Below are positions 16,642-25,484 of a stretch of DNA of 64,000 nucleotides, one piece after another; the stretch's first letter is position 1; the number at the start of each line of letters is the position of its first letter. The stretch comes from CAZUGO01 sp964619935 (GTDB lineage: Bacteria > Planctomycetota > Phycisphaerae > UBA1845 > CAIVHJ01), in assembly GCA_964619935.1 (NCBI GenBank), contig CAZUGO010000079.1, positions 1 through 64,000 of the forward strand, in the 5' to 3' direction. The notes beneath the pieces are model-generated. The model made no database searches. It saw only the letters and a list, made by a program, of their open reading frames with translations, and was not told where the DNA came from. The position numbers were made by a program, and so were the translations under genes.

Positions 16642-16669
16642 TTGCCACCCGCACGGCGCGATCTATAAT
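16642..16669 (+). promoter_or_regulatory. Promoter of the pdxJ operon
   Basis: TTGCCA (16642-16647) and TATAAT (16664-16669) are separated by 16 bases, giving a start near 16676, some 24 bases before the pdxJ start codon. Confidence 0.7.
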
Positions 16670-16699
16670 AGCGGGCCGACGGCGGTCTGGAGGAAGCGT

Positions 16700-17440
16700 T
16701 TGGTCAAGCTGGGCGTCAACATCGATCATATCGCCACCGTGCGGCAGGCGCGGCGAACCGACGAGCCTGATCCGGTGTGGGCCGCGGTGGAGTCCGAGTT
16801 GGGCGGCGCCGACGGCATCACCTTTCATCTGCGGGAGGATCGCCGGCACATCAACGATCGCGACGCCCGCTTGCTGAAAGAGACCGTCGCGACGCAGTTG
16901 AACATGGAGATGTCGATTGCCGCCTCCATTGTCCGGATTGCCGTGGCGCTGAAGCCGGATCAGTGCACCTTGGTCCCGGAGCGCCGCGCGGAGTTGACCA
17001 CCGAGGGCGGGCTGAACGTCCGCAAGCTCAGTCGGCGGGTGTCCCGGGTGGTCGCGGAACTGCATCGCCGTCAGGTGGTCACCAGTGCCTTCATCGAGCC
17101 CGATCCCCGGCAGATCCAGGCGGCGGCCGAGTGCGGCTTTGATGCCGTGGAGTTGTGGACCGGCGGCTACGCCCATGCCACCGGCCCCCGGGCCGTGCAG
17201 CGGGCCTTGGACATCCTGGGGCGCGGCGTATCACTGGCCGCCGAGTGTGGTCTGAAGGTCCATGCCGGACACGGCTTGACCTACCGCAACGTGCAGCGCG
17301 TGGCGGCCATTCCGGGATTCAGCGAGTTTAACATTGGACATTCGATCGTGGCCCGGGCTACCCTGATGGGCATTCGTGAAGCCGTTCGCGAAATGAAGGC
17401 ACTGCTGGTTCGGCATTCACCCTCGGGGCATTCCGCATGA
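16700..17440 (+). CDS. pdxJ: Pyridoxine 5'-phosphate synthase
   Basis: PdxJ condenses 1-deoxy-D-xylulose 5-phosphate with 3-amino-2-oxopropyl phosphate in the DXP-dependent vitamin B6 pathway. The 246-residue length and the start LVKLGVNIDHIATVRQAR fit the family. Other signatures are ADGITFHLREDRRHI, NMEMS, CTLVPERR, TSAFIEPD and the C-terminal HAGHGLTYRNV and EFNIGHSIVARA. The start is the TTG at 16700: GGAGG lies six bases before it and the predicted transcript begins at about 16676, which excludes the longer upstream frame. It is the first gene of four with overlapping ends, and its stop overlaps the next ATG by four bases. Confidence 0.96.
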   Translation: MVKLGVNIDHIATVRQARRTDEPDPVWAAVESELGGADGITFHLREDRRHINDRDARLLKETVATQLNMEMSIAASIVRIAVALKPDQCTLVPERRAELTTEGGLNVRKLSRRVSRVVAELHRRQVVTSAFIEPDPRQIQAAAECGFDAVELWTGGYAHATGPRAVQRALDILGRGVSLAAECGLKVHAGHGLTYRNVQRVAAIPGFSEFNIGHSIVARATLMGIREAVREMKALLVRHSPSGHSA

Positions 17441-18693
17441 AGCCACGCGCCGTGATGGCGGCCGCCCTCGGGTTCCTGATGGCGCCCGGGATCTTGAATG
17501 CCGCGTTCCAACTGCAGGACGATGATCGCGTGGTGTTCTTCGGCGATTCGTTCATCGAAGGGCAGGCCGTGTCGATCTACGTGGAGTCGTTTGTGCGGGT
17601 CAGGTATCCCCAACTCAAGACGCGCTTCATCAATCCGGCCACGCGGCACTTCACCGCCCGCGAGGGCCGCCAGCGCCTCCCGGAAGTCCTCGGACCGCTG
17701 GCGCCCACCGTCGTGGTGGTGGTCTTCGGCTACCAAGATCCCGACCGCAAGCCGCTGGATGAAGACAAGCTGGCCGACTTTCGCCGCGACTATACCGCCA
17801 TTGTGGAGTCCATTCGCGCCCTGGGCGCCAAGCCGGTGCTGGTCACGCCGCCGTGCCCACAGACCCGGCGGCTGCCCCGCCGGCCGAACGTCGATTACCG
17901 CGCCGTCCTGGCGCGCTATGCCGCCACCGTCCAGGAGGTCGGCACCGCCCTGGACGTCGCCGTGGTCGACTGGTTCGGGCGCTCGGCGGAACTGCTGTCC
18001 GAGGCCCAGGATGCCGCCGTCTCCCCGCGGACCTCGGTCATGCCGCCGCCCTTGGCCCAGGTGGTGCTCTCCGGAATGCTGCTCAAGCACTGGCAGGCCG
18101 AGCCCATCGCGGTGACCATCACGGCAGACTGGCGCAGCGGTCAGGCCACGGTGTCCGCCGGGCGAATCGCGGTGCACCGCGACGGCGACCAGGCGCTGTC
18201 TTTGCGGATCAGCGACCTGCCGCTGCCGTGGTCCATCAAGAGTGTCAGCACCCGCGACCTGTACCAATCCAACTGGCCGGGATCGGAACTCTGCCGCTAC
18301 ACGCTGATTCTCAAGAACGGCCCGCCGTCCATCCAGGCCGTGCTCGGCAGCAAGGGGGTGCCGCTCGACGCGGCCGAATTGTCCGCAGGCATCGACATCA
18401 CCGGCTGGGCGCCGTTGCAGTCGCACAACGCGGCCCTGGGCATTCTGCAAAAGTACATCGCAGAGAAGAGCCGCTATCAGGGCAAGTATTGGGGCGAGGT
18501 TCGGCCGCGTCGGCCCCAGGAGCCGGAGCTGCAACTGGCTTTCGAACTCTACAGCAAAGCCCTGCAGGAATTCGAAATCGGTTTTCATCGCATCATTCTG
18601 GGCGTTCCGAAGACCTTTGACGTGTCCCTGGACTTCACGGTGCCCCCGGCGGCAGAACCGTCGCCGCCGGCACTGAACGGGAACGGATCATGA
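17437..18693 (+). CDS. Exported SGNH/GDSL-type hydrolase
   Basis: A 418-residue protein with a signal peptide (AAALGFLMAPGILNAAF) and the block I motif FFGDSFIEG at about residues 38-46, where the serine is the predicted nucleophile. A conserved VVFGYQD and a later VTPPCPQ fit the flavodoxin-like fold of SGNH hydrolases. The C-terminal half adds a beta-rich region and a helical tail with a Pro-rich end. Planctomycete genomes carry many similar 'GDSL-like lipase/acylhydrolase' proteins; the substrate is unknown. It overlaps pdxJ and dapA by four bases (ATGA) on both sides, so it must be translationally coupled with them, although no metabolic link is evident. Confidence 0.8.
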   Translation: MKPRAVMAAALGFLMAPGILNAAFQLQDDDRVVFFGDSFIEGQAVSIYVESFVRVRYPQLKTRFINPATRHFTAREGRQRLPEVLGPLAPTVVVVVFGYQDPDRKPLDEDKLADFRRDYTAIVESIRALGAKPVLVTPPCPQTRRLPRRPNVDYRAVLARYAATVQEVGTALDVAVVDWFGRSAELLSEAQDAAVSPRTSVMPPPLAQVVLSGMLLKHWQAEPIAVTITADWRSGQATVSAGRIAVHRDGDQALSLRISDLPLPWSIKSVSTRDLYQSNWPGSELCRYTLILKNGPPSIQAVLGSKGVPLDAAELSAGIDITGWAPLQSHNAALGILQKYIAEKSRYQGKYWGEVRPRRPQEPELQLAFELYSKALQEFEIGFHRIILGVPKTFDVSLDFTVPPAAEPSPPALNGNGS

Positions 18694-19568
18694 TCACATT
18701 CAAGGGCACGATGGTGGCACTGGTGACGCCGTTCCGCAACGGCAATGTCGACATGCCGGCGCTGGAAGCCCTCGTCGAGATGCAATTGAGCGAAGGTACC
18801 GACGGGCTGGTGTTGTGCGGGACCACCGCCGAGTCGCCGACGCTCTCCGAAGCGGAGCAAGATCGCATTGTCCAAATGGTGGTCAAGCGGGCCGCCGGAG
18901 CCTGCCCGATCGTCGTCGGGACCGGCAGCAATGCGACACACAAGACCGTGGAGCGCTCCGGCCGGGCCCGGGACCTCGGCGCCGATGGACTGATGGTGGT
19001 CACGCCGTATTACAACAAACCCAGCCAAGCGGGGCTGTACGAGCACTTCGGCCGGGTGGCCTCGGCGGTCGACCTGCCGCTGATTCTGTACAACATTCCA
19101 GGCCGCTGCGGCATTGAGATTGCCGAAGCAACCCTCTGTCGACTGTTTCAGGACTTCGACAACATCACCACGGTCAAGCATGCCACCGGATCGGTGGAGG
19201 GGGCCTGCAGCCTGCGGCTCGCCTGCCCGATCACCATTTTGTCGGGCGATGATCCCATTACCCTGCCGTTGATGAGTGTCGGCGCCGTCGGGGTGATCAG
19301 TGTGCTCGCCAATCTGTTGCCCGCACGCCTGAAGGCCATGACCGATGCCCACCTCGCCGGCGATTCGGGACGCGCCCGGGCCGTCCACGAAGAACTGTAT
19401 CCACTGGCCAAGGGCCTGCTTTCCTTGGAGTCCAATCCGCTGCCCATCAAGACGGCGCTGGCCATGAAGGGCTTGATCGCAGAGGAATTCCGGCTGCCGA
19501 TGTGCCCCATGCAGGAAGCCAACCGCCAGGCGCTGCGGCAGTTGCTGGTCAGGGCGGAGCTGCTGTGA
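18690..19568 (+). CDS. dapA: 4-hydroxy-tetrahydrodipicolinate synthase
   Basis: DapA joins pyruvate and aspartate semialdehyde in the first committed step of diaminopimelate and lysine synthesis. The 292-residue protein shows the TIM-barrel signatures: GTMVALVTPFRNG at the start, CGTTAESPTLSEAE, VVTPYYNKPSQAGLYEHF, the catalytic tyrosine in LYNIPGRCG, and the Schiff-base lysine in TTVKHATGS (about residue 162), followed by LSGDDPITLPLMS. Cytoplasmic tetramer in known members. The gene overlaps the SGNH hydrolase by four bases and the next membrane protein by one. Confidence 0.96.
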   Translation: MITFKGTMVALVTPFRNGNVDMPALEALVEMQLSEGTDGLVLCGTTAESPTLSEAEQDRIVQMVVKRAAGACPIVVGTGSNATHKTVERSGRARDLGADGLMVVTPYYNKPSQAGLYEHFGRVASAVDLPLILYNIPGRCGIEIAEATLCRLFQDFDNITTVKHATGSVEGACSLRLACPITILSGDDPITLPLMSVGAVGVISVLANLLPARLKAMTDAHLAGDSGRARAVHEELYPLAKGLLSLESNPLPIKTALAMKGLIAEEFRLPMCPMQEANRQALRQLLVRAELL

Positions 19569-20503
19569 TGGATCATCCCGCGGACCAATCCCGGTTCCCG
19601 ATGCGGCGTCCGCTCGGTTTCTTCGAGCGTCTGCGGGCGATGTTCGCGGTGGTGGTGGTCGGCGTGGTCTGGGTGGCCTGGGCCGGCCGGATGATCCTGG
19701 TCCCCAGCGACCCGTTGGCCTGCGTCAGCGTCAGCACCGCCCAGTGGGGTTGGTTGATCGTGCCGGCATGCATGGTTCTGGCCTGCGTGCTGTCCATGGG
19801 GGTTTGCCTGATCACCGCGGCCCGACCGCGGGACATGGGCGTCTTCGCGGTGAGCCTGGGCTTGTCGCTGGCGGTGCTGCGCTACCAGAATGCCGCTTAC
19901 CTGTGGGCCCGATTCGGCGGTGGAGACGACGCCGCGCGGCGGGCCGAGGCCCTGATGATGGCGCTGGAGGCTGCCGCCTGGCTGGGGGTCATCGTGGCGG
20001 CGTTTGTGGGGTCCGCCGCGGTCGTCCGCGTGGTTGGCTTCGCGGCGGACGAACACGCCCGCCCGGCGAGCGAGGTCCAAAACGGGCTGTTCACCACCGT
20101 GATCATGTGCATCCTGGCGGCACTGGGATTGCTCATCTTCTCCGCCGGAACCGAGTTGGCGCCCATTCAAACCGGCCAGGTCTGTTTCGCATGCGCCGCG
20201 TCCTTCTATCTGGCGTCGTTGATCGCCTATCAGTTGACCGGAGCGTCGTCTCCGCTGTGGGCCTACTTGGCGGTTGGGCTGGTGGCGGTGGGTGGTTACC
20301 TGTGGATCGCGCTTTATCCCACGCCCCAGTATCCCGGGCGCGACATTTCATTTCTGATCCAGTTTCCGCCAGCGGCCTTCGGCAGGGCCTTGCCCGTGCA
20401 GGTGGTCATGATTGGAACGGCGGCGGCGATTTTCGGAAACTGGCATCAGCGGAAAATGACCCATTACGCGGTGGTGACCGAGGGCACGGCAATTCCGGCC
20501 TGA
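19568..20503 (+). CDS. Multi-pass membrane protein of unknown function
   Basis: A 311-residue protein with about eight hydrophobic helices, starting at an ATG that overlaps the dapA stop by one base. The first helix is FAVVVVGVVWVAWAGRMIL. Charged loops are short; the longest (FGGGDDAARRAEA) lies in the middle. I recognise no family. Because it is last in an operon with dapA and pdxJ, translational coupling gives it the same expression, but no transport substrate can be inferred. The C-terminal tail is cytoplasmic by the positive-inside rule (WHQRKMTHY). Confidence 0.75.
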   Translation: MDHPADQSRFPMRRPLGFFERLRAMFAVVVVGVVWVAWAGRMILVPSDPLACVSVSTAQWGWLIVPACMVLACVLSMGVCLITAARPRDMGVFAVSLGLSLAVLRYQNAAYLWARFGGGDDAARRAEALMMALEAAAWLGVIVAAFVGSAAVVRVVGFAADEHARPASEVQNGLFTTVIMCILAALGLLIFSAGTELAPIQTGQVCFACAASFYLASLIAYQLTGASSPLWAYLAVGLVAVGGYLWIALYPTPQYPGRDISFLIQFPPAAFGRALPVQVVMIGTAAAIFGNWHQRKMTHYAVVTEGTAIPA

Positions 20504-20543
20504 ATCAAACGGGCCGGCGCGATTCCGGTGACCGTGATCCGGG

Positions 20544-23489
20544 CTAGCGCTTGCGGGTCTTCTGCTTGGCCGCGGCTTTGGATCGCGCGGTCTGCTTCTT
20601 GCGGACCGCAGTCTTCTTGGGGGTCGCTCGGGCGGATGCCCGCTGCTTTTTCTTGGTTTTGCGGACCGGGCGCGCTTTTGCGGCGGCCCGGCGCTTGACG
20701 GCCTGACCACTGCGGGCCGCTTCAATGACGGCCTGGGCGGCTGCGAGCCGGGCGATCGGGACGCGATACGGGCTGCACGAGACGTAGTCCATGCCGACGC
20801 GGTGGCAGAACTTGACCGAAGCGGATTCCCCGCCGTGTTCTCCGCAGATGCCGATCTTGATGGTGGGGTTGGCGGCCCGACCCCGTTCGATGGCCCACTG
20901 GATCAGCAGGCCCACGCCTTCCTGGTCCAGGGTCTGGAAGGGATCATCCTTGAAGATCCCCAGGCCGGAGGCGTCGATGTAGGCCGGCAGGAAGCGGCCG
21001 GCGTCGTCGCGCGACAACGCCATCAGCGTCTGGGTCAGGTCGTTGGTTCCGAAACTGAAGAAATCGGCCACCTCCGCCAGGCGGTCTCCGAGCAGCGCCG
21101 CCCGCGGGGTCTCGATCATCGTGCCGACGTCGTATTGCACCTTCTTCTCACCGGCGTCGGCCAGAATGCGGTCGGCGACCGAGCGGGTTCGGCTCACCAG
21201 AATTTCCAGCTCACGGGCATCGATCGACAGCGGGATCATGATCTCGGGGTGGACCCTTTGCCCTTTGCGGCGGCAGATGATGGCCGCCTCGATAATCGCG
21301 GTGACCTGCATGTCGAGTACTTCCGGATAGGTAATCGACAGCCGGCAGCCGCGGTGCCCGAGCATCGGGTTGGTTTCGTTGAGCTGCTCGGTGCGCTGGC
21401 GGATGGCGCTTTCTGAGATCCCGGTGTGCTTGCTGAGCCGGGCAACATCCTCCTGGCCGTGCGGCAGGAACTCGTGCAGCGGCGGATCAAGCAGCCGGAT
21501 GGTCACCGGTCTGCCGTCCATGGCCTCGAAGATCCCGACGAAGTCATCGCGCTGGTACGGCAGCAGCTTGTCGAGTGCCGTCCGGCGGGCGGCGGTGCCG
21601 TCGGCCAGGATCATCTCCTGCATCGCCAATCGCCGGGCTTCGGTGCCGAAGAACATGTGTTCGGTGCGGCACAGCCCGATGCCTTCGGCGCCCATCTCGA
21701 TGGCCTTGAGGGCATCGTCGGGCGTGTCGGCGTTGGTCCGGACCTTGAGGGTGCGGCGGGCGTCGCACCAGCCCAGCAGGGTGCGATACTCGGCGGGCGT
21801 CTCCGGCATGACCATGGGGAAGCTGCCGCGATAGACGGCTCCGCTGGAACCGTCGAGGGTAATGTCGTCGCCCTCGCGGAGGGTGGTATTGCCGGCCCGC
21901 AGGGTCTTCGCGGCGTAATCGATGGCCAGGTGTTCGCAGCCCACGATGCAGGTCTTGCCCCAGCCGCGGGCCACCACCGCGGCATGTGATGTCTTGCCGC
22001 CGGTGGCGGTCAGGATGCCCTGCGAGGCGTGCATGCCGCCGACGTCTTCGGGGCTGGTTTCCTTGCGGACCAGGATGACCTTGTGCCCTTCCTGGGACCG
22101 CTGTTCGGCCAGCGCGGCCGAGAACGCGATTTGCCCGGTTGCCGCTCCGGGTACGGCGTTGATGCCGCTGGTCAGGCGCCGCGAATCCAGCTCGTCGGCG
22201 GGGATCGCCGGATCGAGCACCGGATAGAACAAGCGTTCGATGTCTTCGGATTTGATTCGGGCGATGGCCTGGTCGCGATCAATCACCGGGCGCGCCGCCC
22301 GGCGGGCGACCGCCCGGGGCAGAAACTTGCGGCGGACCAGGCGGTTGATCTCGCCGGCTGCCGCCAGCGGTTTGGTGGCTTGGTCCACTGCGATCTTGAA
22401 GGCGGCTCGCGGCGAGCGCTTGCCGGTCCGGCATTGCAGCATGTACAGCTTGCCGCGCTCGACGGTGAACTCCAGGTCCTGCATGTTCTGGTAATGGAGT
22501 TCCAGGATGATGCGGACCGCTTCCAGTTGCTCGTAGGCATCCGGCAGCAGTCGTTTGAGTTCGCTGAGTTTGAGCGGCGTGCGGACGCCGGCCACCACGT
22601 CCTCGCCCTGGGCGTTGATCAGCAGATCGCCGTAGAACTCATTCTCTCCGCTGCTGGGATCGCGGGTGAAGCACACCCCGGTGCCCGAGTCCTCGCCCAT
22701 GTTGCCGAAGACCATCTGCACCACATTGACGGCGGTGCCGTTGAGATCGGCGATTTTCTCCACCCGGCGGTAGGTGATCGCTTTCTCGGAAGTCCAACTG
22801 TCGAACACGGCATTAATGGCGCCGACGAGTTGAACGTACGGCTTCTGTGGGAAGTCCTCGCCGGCGTGGCGGGCGTACAGGTCCTTGCAGGTGTGAATCA
22901 GGCTGATCAGTTCCTCTTCATTGACCTCGGTATCACCGACCTTCTGGTCGTCGGGCTTGCCCAGCCGCGGGCGGGTATAGCGGTTCTTGAGGCTGTCAAA
23001 GGCATCCTCGAACAGTTCACGGCTGATGCCTTTGGCGGTGGAGCCATACATCATGATGAACCGGCGATAAGCATCCAGCGCGAACCGGCGGTTGCCGGAA
23101 ACCCGGGCCAGACCCTCCACCGATTCGTCGTTGAGGCCCAGGTTCAAGATGGTCTCCATCATGCCGGGCATCGAGGCGGCCGCCCCGCTACGGACCGAGA
23201 CCAGCAGCGGATCCTTGGGGTCCCCGAATTTCTTGGCGCAGGCGGCTTGCAGCTGGCGCAGGCCCTCGCGAACCTGGGCATCCAGGCCCTGGGGCCAGCG
23301 GCCACGGCTGCGATGATATTGGGCGCAACAATCGGTGGTGATGGTGAATCCGGCGGGGACCGGCAACCCGATGTCGGTCATTTCCGCGAGCCCGGCGCCC
23401 TTGCCGCCCAGCACCGCACGCATCCGGCCGTTGCCTTCAGCTTTCCCCTTCCCGAAGGAATACACGTATTTATTCTTCGCCTTCGCCAT
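20544..23489 (-). CDS. ppdK: Pyruvate phosphate dikinase with basic C-terminal tail
   Basis: PPDK interconverts pyruvate, ATP and phosphate with phosphoenolpyruvate, AMP and pyrophosphate. The start at 23489 (MAKAKNKYVYSFG) follows GGAGG; the 71 codons upstream look non-coding. Domains in order: ATP-grasp nucleotide-binding domain (GGKGAGLAEMTDIGLPVPAGF), the phosphohistidine domain (ATGGKTSHAAVVARGWGK), and the PEP-binding TIM barrel (GAEGIGLCRTEHMFF, GTNDLTQ, GICGEHGGES). Total 981 residues against about 870-900 usually. The excess is a 51-residue tail (nt 20547-20699) composed almost only of Lys, Arg, Ala, Thr and Gln (for example VKRRAAAKARPVRKTKKK), like the tail of histone H1. It is in frame and free of stops, so it is part of the protein. 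Confidence 0.95.
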   Translation of the reverse strand: MAKAKNKYVYSFGKGKAEGNGRMRAVLGGKGAGLAEMTDIGLPVPAGFTITTDCCAQYHRSRGRWPQGLDAQVREGLRQLQAACAKKFGDPKDPLLVSVRSGAAASMPGMMETILNLGLNDESVEGLARVSGNRRFALDAYRRFIMMYGSTAKGISRELFEDAFDSLKNRYTRPRLGKPDDQKVGDTEVNEEELISLIHTCKDLYARHAGEDFPQKPYVQLVGAINAVFDSWTSEKAITYRRVEKIADLNGTAVNVVQMVFGNMGEDSGTGVCFTRDPSSGENEFYGDLLINAQGEDVVAGVRTPLKLSELKRLLPDAYEQLEAVRIILELHYQNMQDLEFTVERGKLYMLQCRTGKRSPRAAFKIAVDQATKPLAAAGEINRLVRRKFLPRAVARRAARPVIDRDQAIARIKSEDIERLFYPVLDPAIPADELDSRRLTSGINAVPGAATGQIAFSAALAEQRSQEGHKVILVRKETSPEDVGGMHASQGILTATGGKTSHAAVVARGWGKTCIVGCEHLAIDYAAKTLRAGNTTLREGDDITLDGSSGAVYRGSFPMVMPETPAEYRTLLGWCDARRTLKVRTNADTPDDALKAIEMGAEGIGLCRTEHMFFGTEARRLAMQEMILADGTAARRTALDKLLPYQRDDFVGIFEAMDGRPVTIRLLDPPLHEFLPHGQEDVARLSKHTGISESAIRQRTEQLNETNPMLGHRGCRLSITYPEVLDMQVTAIIEAAIICRRKGQRVHPEIMIPLSIDARELEILVSRTRSVADRILADAGEKKVQYDVGTMIETPRAALLGDRLAEVADFFSFGTNDLTQTLMALSRDDAGRFLPAYIDASGLGIFKDDPFQTLDQEGVGLLIQWAIERGRAANPTIKIGICGEHGGESASVKFCHRVGMDYVSCSPYRVPIARLAAAQAVIEAARSGQAVKRRAAAKARPVRKTKKKQRASARATPKKTAVRKKQTARSKAAAKQKTRKR

Positions 23490-23797
23490 TGCAGTCCTCC
23501 GCGGGAGTTCCGCGATCATTGGGTCGCTGGTGCGTGCCGTAGAATCAGTACCCAGGAGGGGCCACCGCGTGCGGGTTGCCAGAGTGGCGACTATACGAAG
23601 GGCGCCGGGCACTGTCAAACGGCGCGGCGGCCCGCGCTGGTTCTTGGAAGAATAACGACTTCCGCCCGCAGAACGTAGGCCCGGTTGCACTTGGGCGGTC
23701 ACTTACCGGACCCGGAGTTTGGCGGATCGGCCGGCGGCATCGTACGCTTGTAGGGTCCTGGAGAATCCCTGCCCGGCGGGCGCCGGCGCGTGTGCCC
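23490..23797. other. Divergent intergenic region ppdK/TPR
   Basis: It carries the ppdK ribosome-binding site (GGAGG just before the minus-strand ATG) and presumably both promoters. Reading continues open in both directions but with no protein character. I see no strong -35/-10 pair, repeat or stable hairpin. Confidence 0.5.
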
Positions 23798-25369
23798 ATG
23801 ATTGAAGCCAGCGGTGAAATTTCTGGTCTGCTGTCGTCGGTTTCGGGCACCACCCGTGTCGGGGGCTCGCCGCTCGGGCAAACCGGGTTCGGGCCGGACT
23901 TCATCGTCGAGTTGGGCAGGCAGCGCTATGCCGGCGTCCCGGGTTACGGGGCCCTGGCCAACTTCAATGCCGCAAGTACCGGCACGCTGCAATTGCGCGC
24001 CGGTCAAGCCACCACCGCCACACCGGTGTATTCCGCTGACCAGGCCCGCCAGATCCAAGCGACCATCAACGAGGCGGCGGCGGCGCTGGCCGCCGGCGAT
24101 ACCGATACCGCCCGAGCCCGGACCCGTGTGCTGCTGCAGCGCGATTTCAACGATCCCAACGCCCACCACCTGCTGGGCCGGATTGCGTACCTGGAGGGCG
24201 ACGACGCCACCGCCCTGCAGCACTTTGATCGGGCCTCCGAGCTGGCCCCCGACAACCAGCGGTTCGCCGATGACGCGTTCAATTTCAGGCAGCTGCAACG
24301 CAGTGATGCCGACGTTCTGGAGGTCAGCACCGCTTTGGTGCAGCGCCGCGACACCGCGGTGAACGGCATTCGCCTGCTCTTGGAACTGGCCAATCGCAGC
24401 CCCGAGTCCGGGCGCATTTACCGCACCATCGCCCAGGGCTTCGAGCGGCTGGATCTTCCGGCCCAGCAACTGGGCGCCTTCAGCGTGGTGGTGGATCAAG
24501 GGACTGAAGACGACCTGCTTGCCCTGGAGTCGGACCTCAACCGTTTCATCAGCGCCCACGAGGAGGTCGGCCTGGCTCAATCCCTGCGCGGACGCACGCT
24601 GCAGCGGCTGGGCCGCTTTGATGAGGCGCTCCAGGCCCTGGAGTCCGCCGTCAAGATCGCGCCTGAGGTCGAGCAGTACCGTGGCGAACTGGCCAACATT
24701 CACGCCTCGGTCGGCAACCTGGCGCTGGGCCGCGGCGATCACCACGCGGCCGAGTTTCGCTTCAAGAAGGCTCTGGAACTGGATCCTTTGAATTCCGACC
24801 TGAAGTTCGGCCTGGCGGCCGTGCTGATCAGCGTCGCCGGCGACCGAATTGACGTGGGTCTGACCGTCGACGGCCGGTCGCTGCTGGGTCGAGCCAGCGC
24901 CATGCTCGGTTCGGACCCTTCCCTGGACGCCGAGTTGGCCTTTGCTTATCGGCGGCTGGGCAATGCCGCCCTGGCCGACGGGCTCGAAGGGTTGGCCCTG
25001 GCCAACTTCGAGGATGCCCTCAAACGTGATCCCCAGATCGCCGGTCTGCCGCGGCAGATGGCGGACCTGTACCGCAATGCCGGCCAGGCCATCCTCGACG
25101 AAACTTCCTACGCCGAGATGTCGACCAGCGATTTCGAGAATGTCATCAAGAACTTCGAGAACGCCTTCGAACTGGTTTCGAGCCGGGCCTCCTACCGTTC
25201 GAGCCTGGCCGAGGTCTACAACGAATTCGGACTCAAACTGATGAACGAGCAAAGCCGCTACGCCGAGGCCCAAGACATGTTCGGCAAGGCCCGCGACCTC
25301 GAACCCGCCAACGCCGCCTACCAGGACCACTATCAGCAAGCGCTGGCCCTGAGGCTGTCCAACCCCTAG
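23798..25369 (+). CDS. TPR-repeat protein
   Basis: From ATG 23798 (MIEASGEISG) the protein has 523 residues; a GTG six bases earlier is an alternative. The first 90 residues are low-complexity and Gly/Ala/Thr rich. TPR motifs then follow: NDPNAHHLLGRIAYLEGDDA with ATALQHFDRASELAPDN, QSLRGRTLQRLGRFDEALQA with LESAVKIAPE, AEFRFKKALELDPLNSDL and a last PANAAYQDHYQ. No signal peptide or catalytic motif is seen, so it is probably a cytoplasmic scaffold. The stop codon lies in the palindrome CCCTAGCTAGGG. No promoter or ribosome-binding site is evident. Confidence 0.8.
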   Translation: MIEASGEISGLLSSVSGTTRVGGSPLGQTGFGPDFIVELGRQRYAGVPGYGALANFNAASTGTLQLRAGQATTATPVYSADQARQIQATINEAAAALAAGDTDTARARTRVLLQRDFNDPNAHHLLGRIAYLEGDDATALQHFDRASELAPDNQRFADDAFNFRQLQRSDADVLEVSTALVQRRDTAVNGIRLLLELANRSPESGRIYRTIAQGFERLDLPAQQLGAFSVVVDQGTEDDLLALESDLNRFISAHEEVGLAQSLRGRTLQRLGRFDEALQALESAVKIAPEVEQYRGELANIHASVGNLALGRGDHHAAEFRFKKALELDPLNSDLKFGLAAVLISVAGDRIDVGLTVDGRSLLGRASAMLGSDPSLDAELAFAYRRLGNAALADGLEGLALANFEDALKRDPQIAGLPRQMADLYRNAGQAILDETSYAEMSTSDFENVIKNFENAFELVSSRASYRSSLAEVYNEFGLKLMNEQSRYAEAQDMFGKARDLEPANAAYQDHYQQALALRLSNP

Positions 25370-25484
25370 CTAGGGGTCAGCCACAGCGCTCCTGTCCCTC
25401 CGGGATGCCCGGTGGGGCCGGAGCCCATCGCCATCCGCGTGCGCTGCCAGAATGACGCGCTCCTCGAGGACGCGGCGCCGCTGC

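Noticed and set aside
22029..23678. 549-codon open frame on the plus strand
   Set aside because: Shadow of ppdK.
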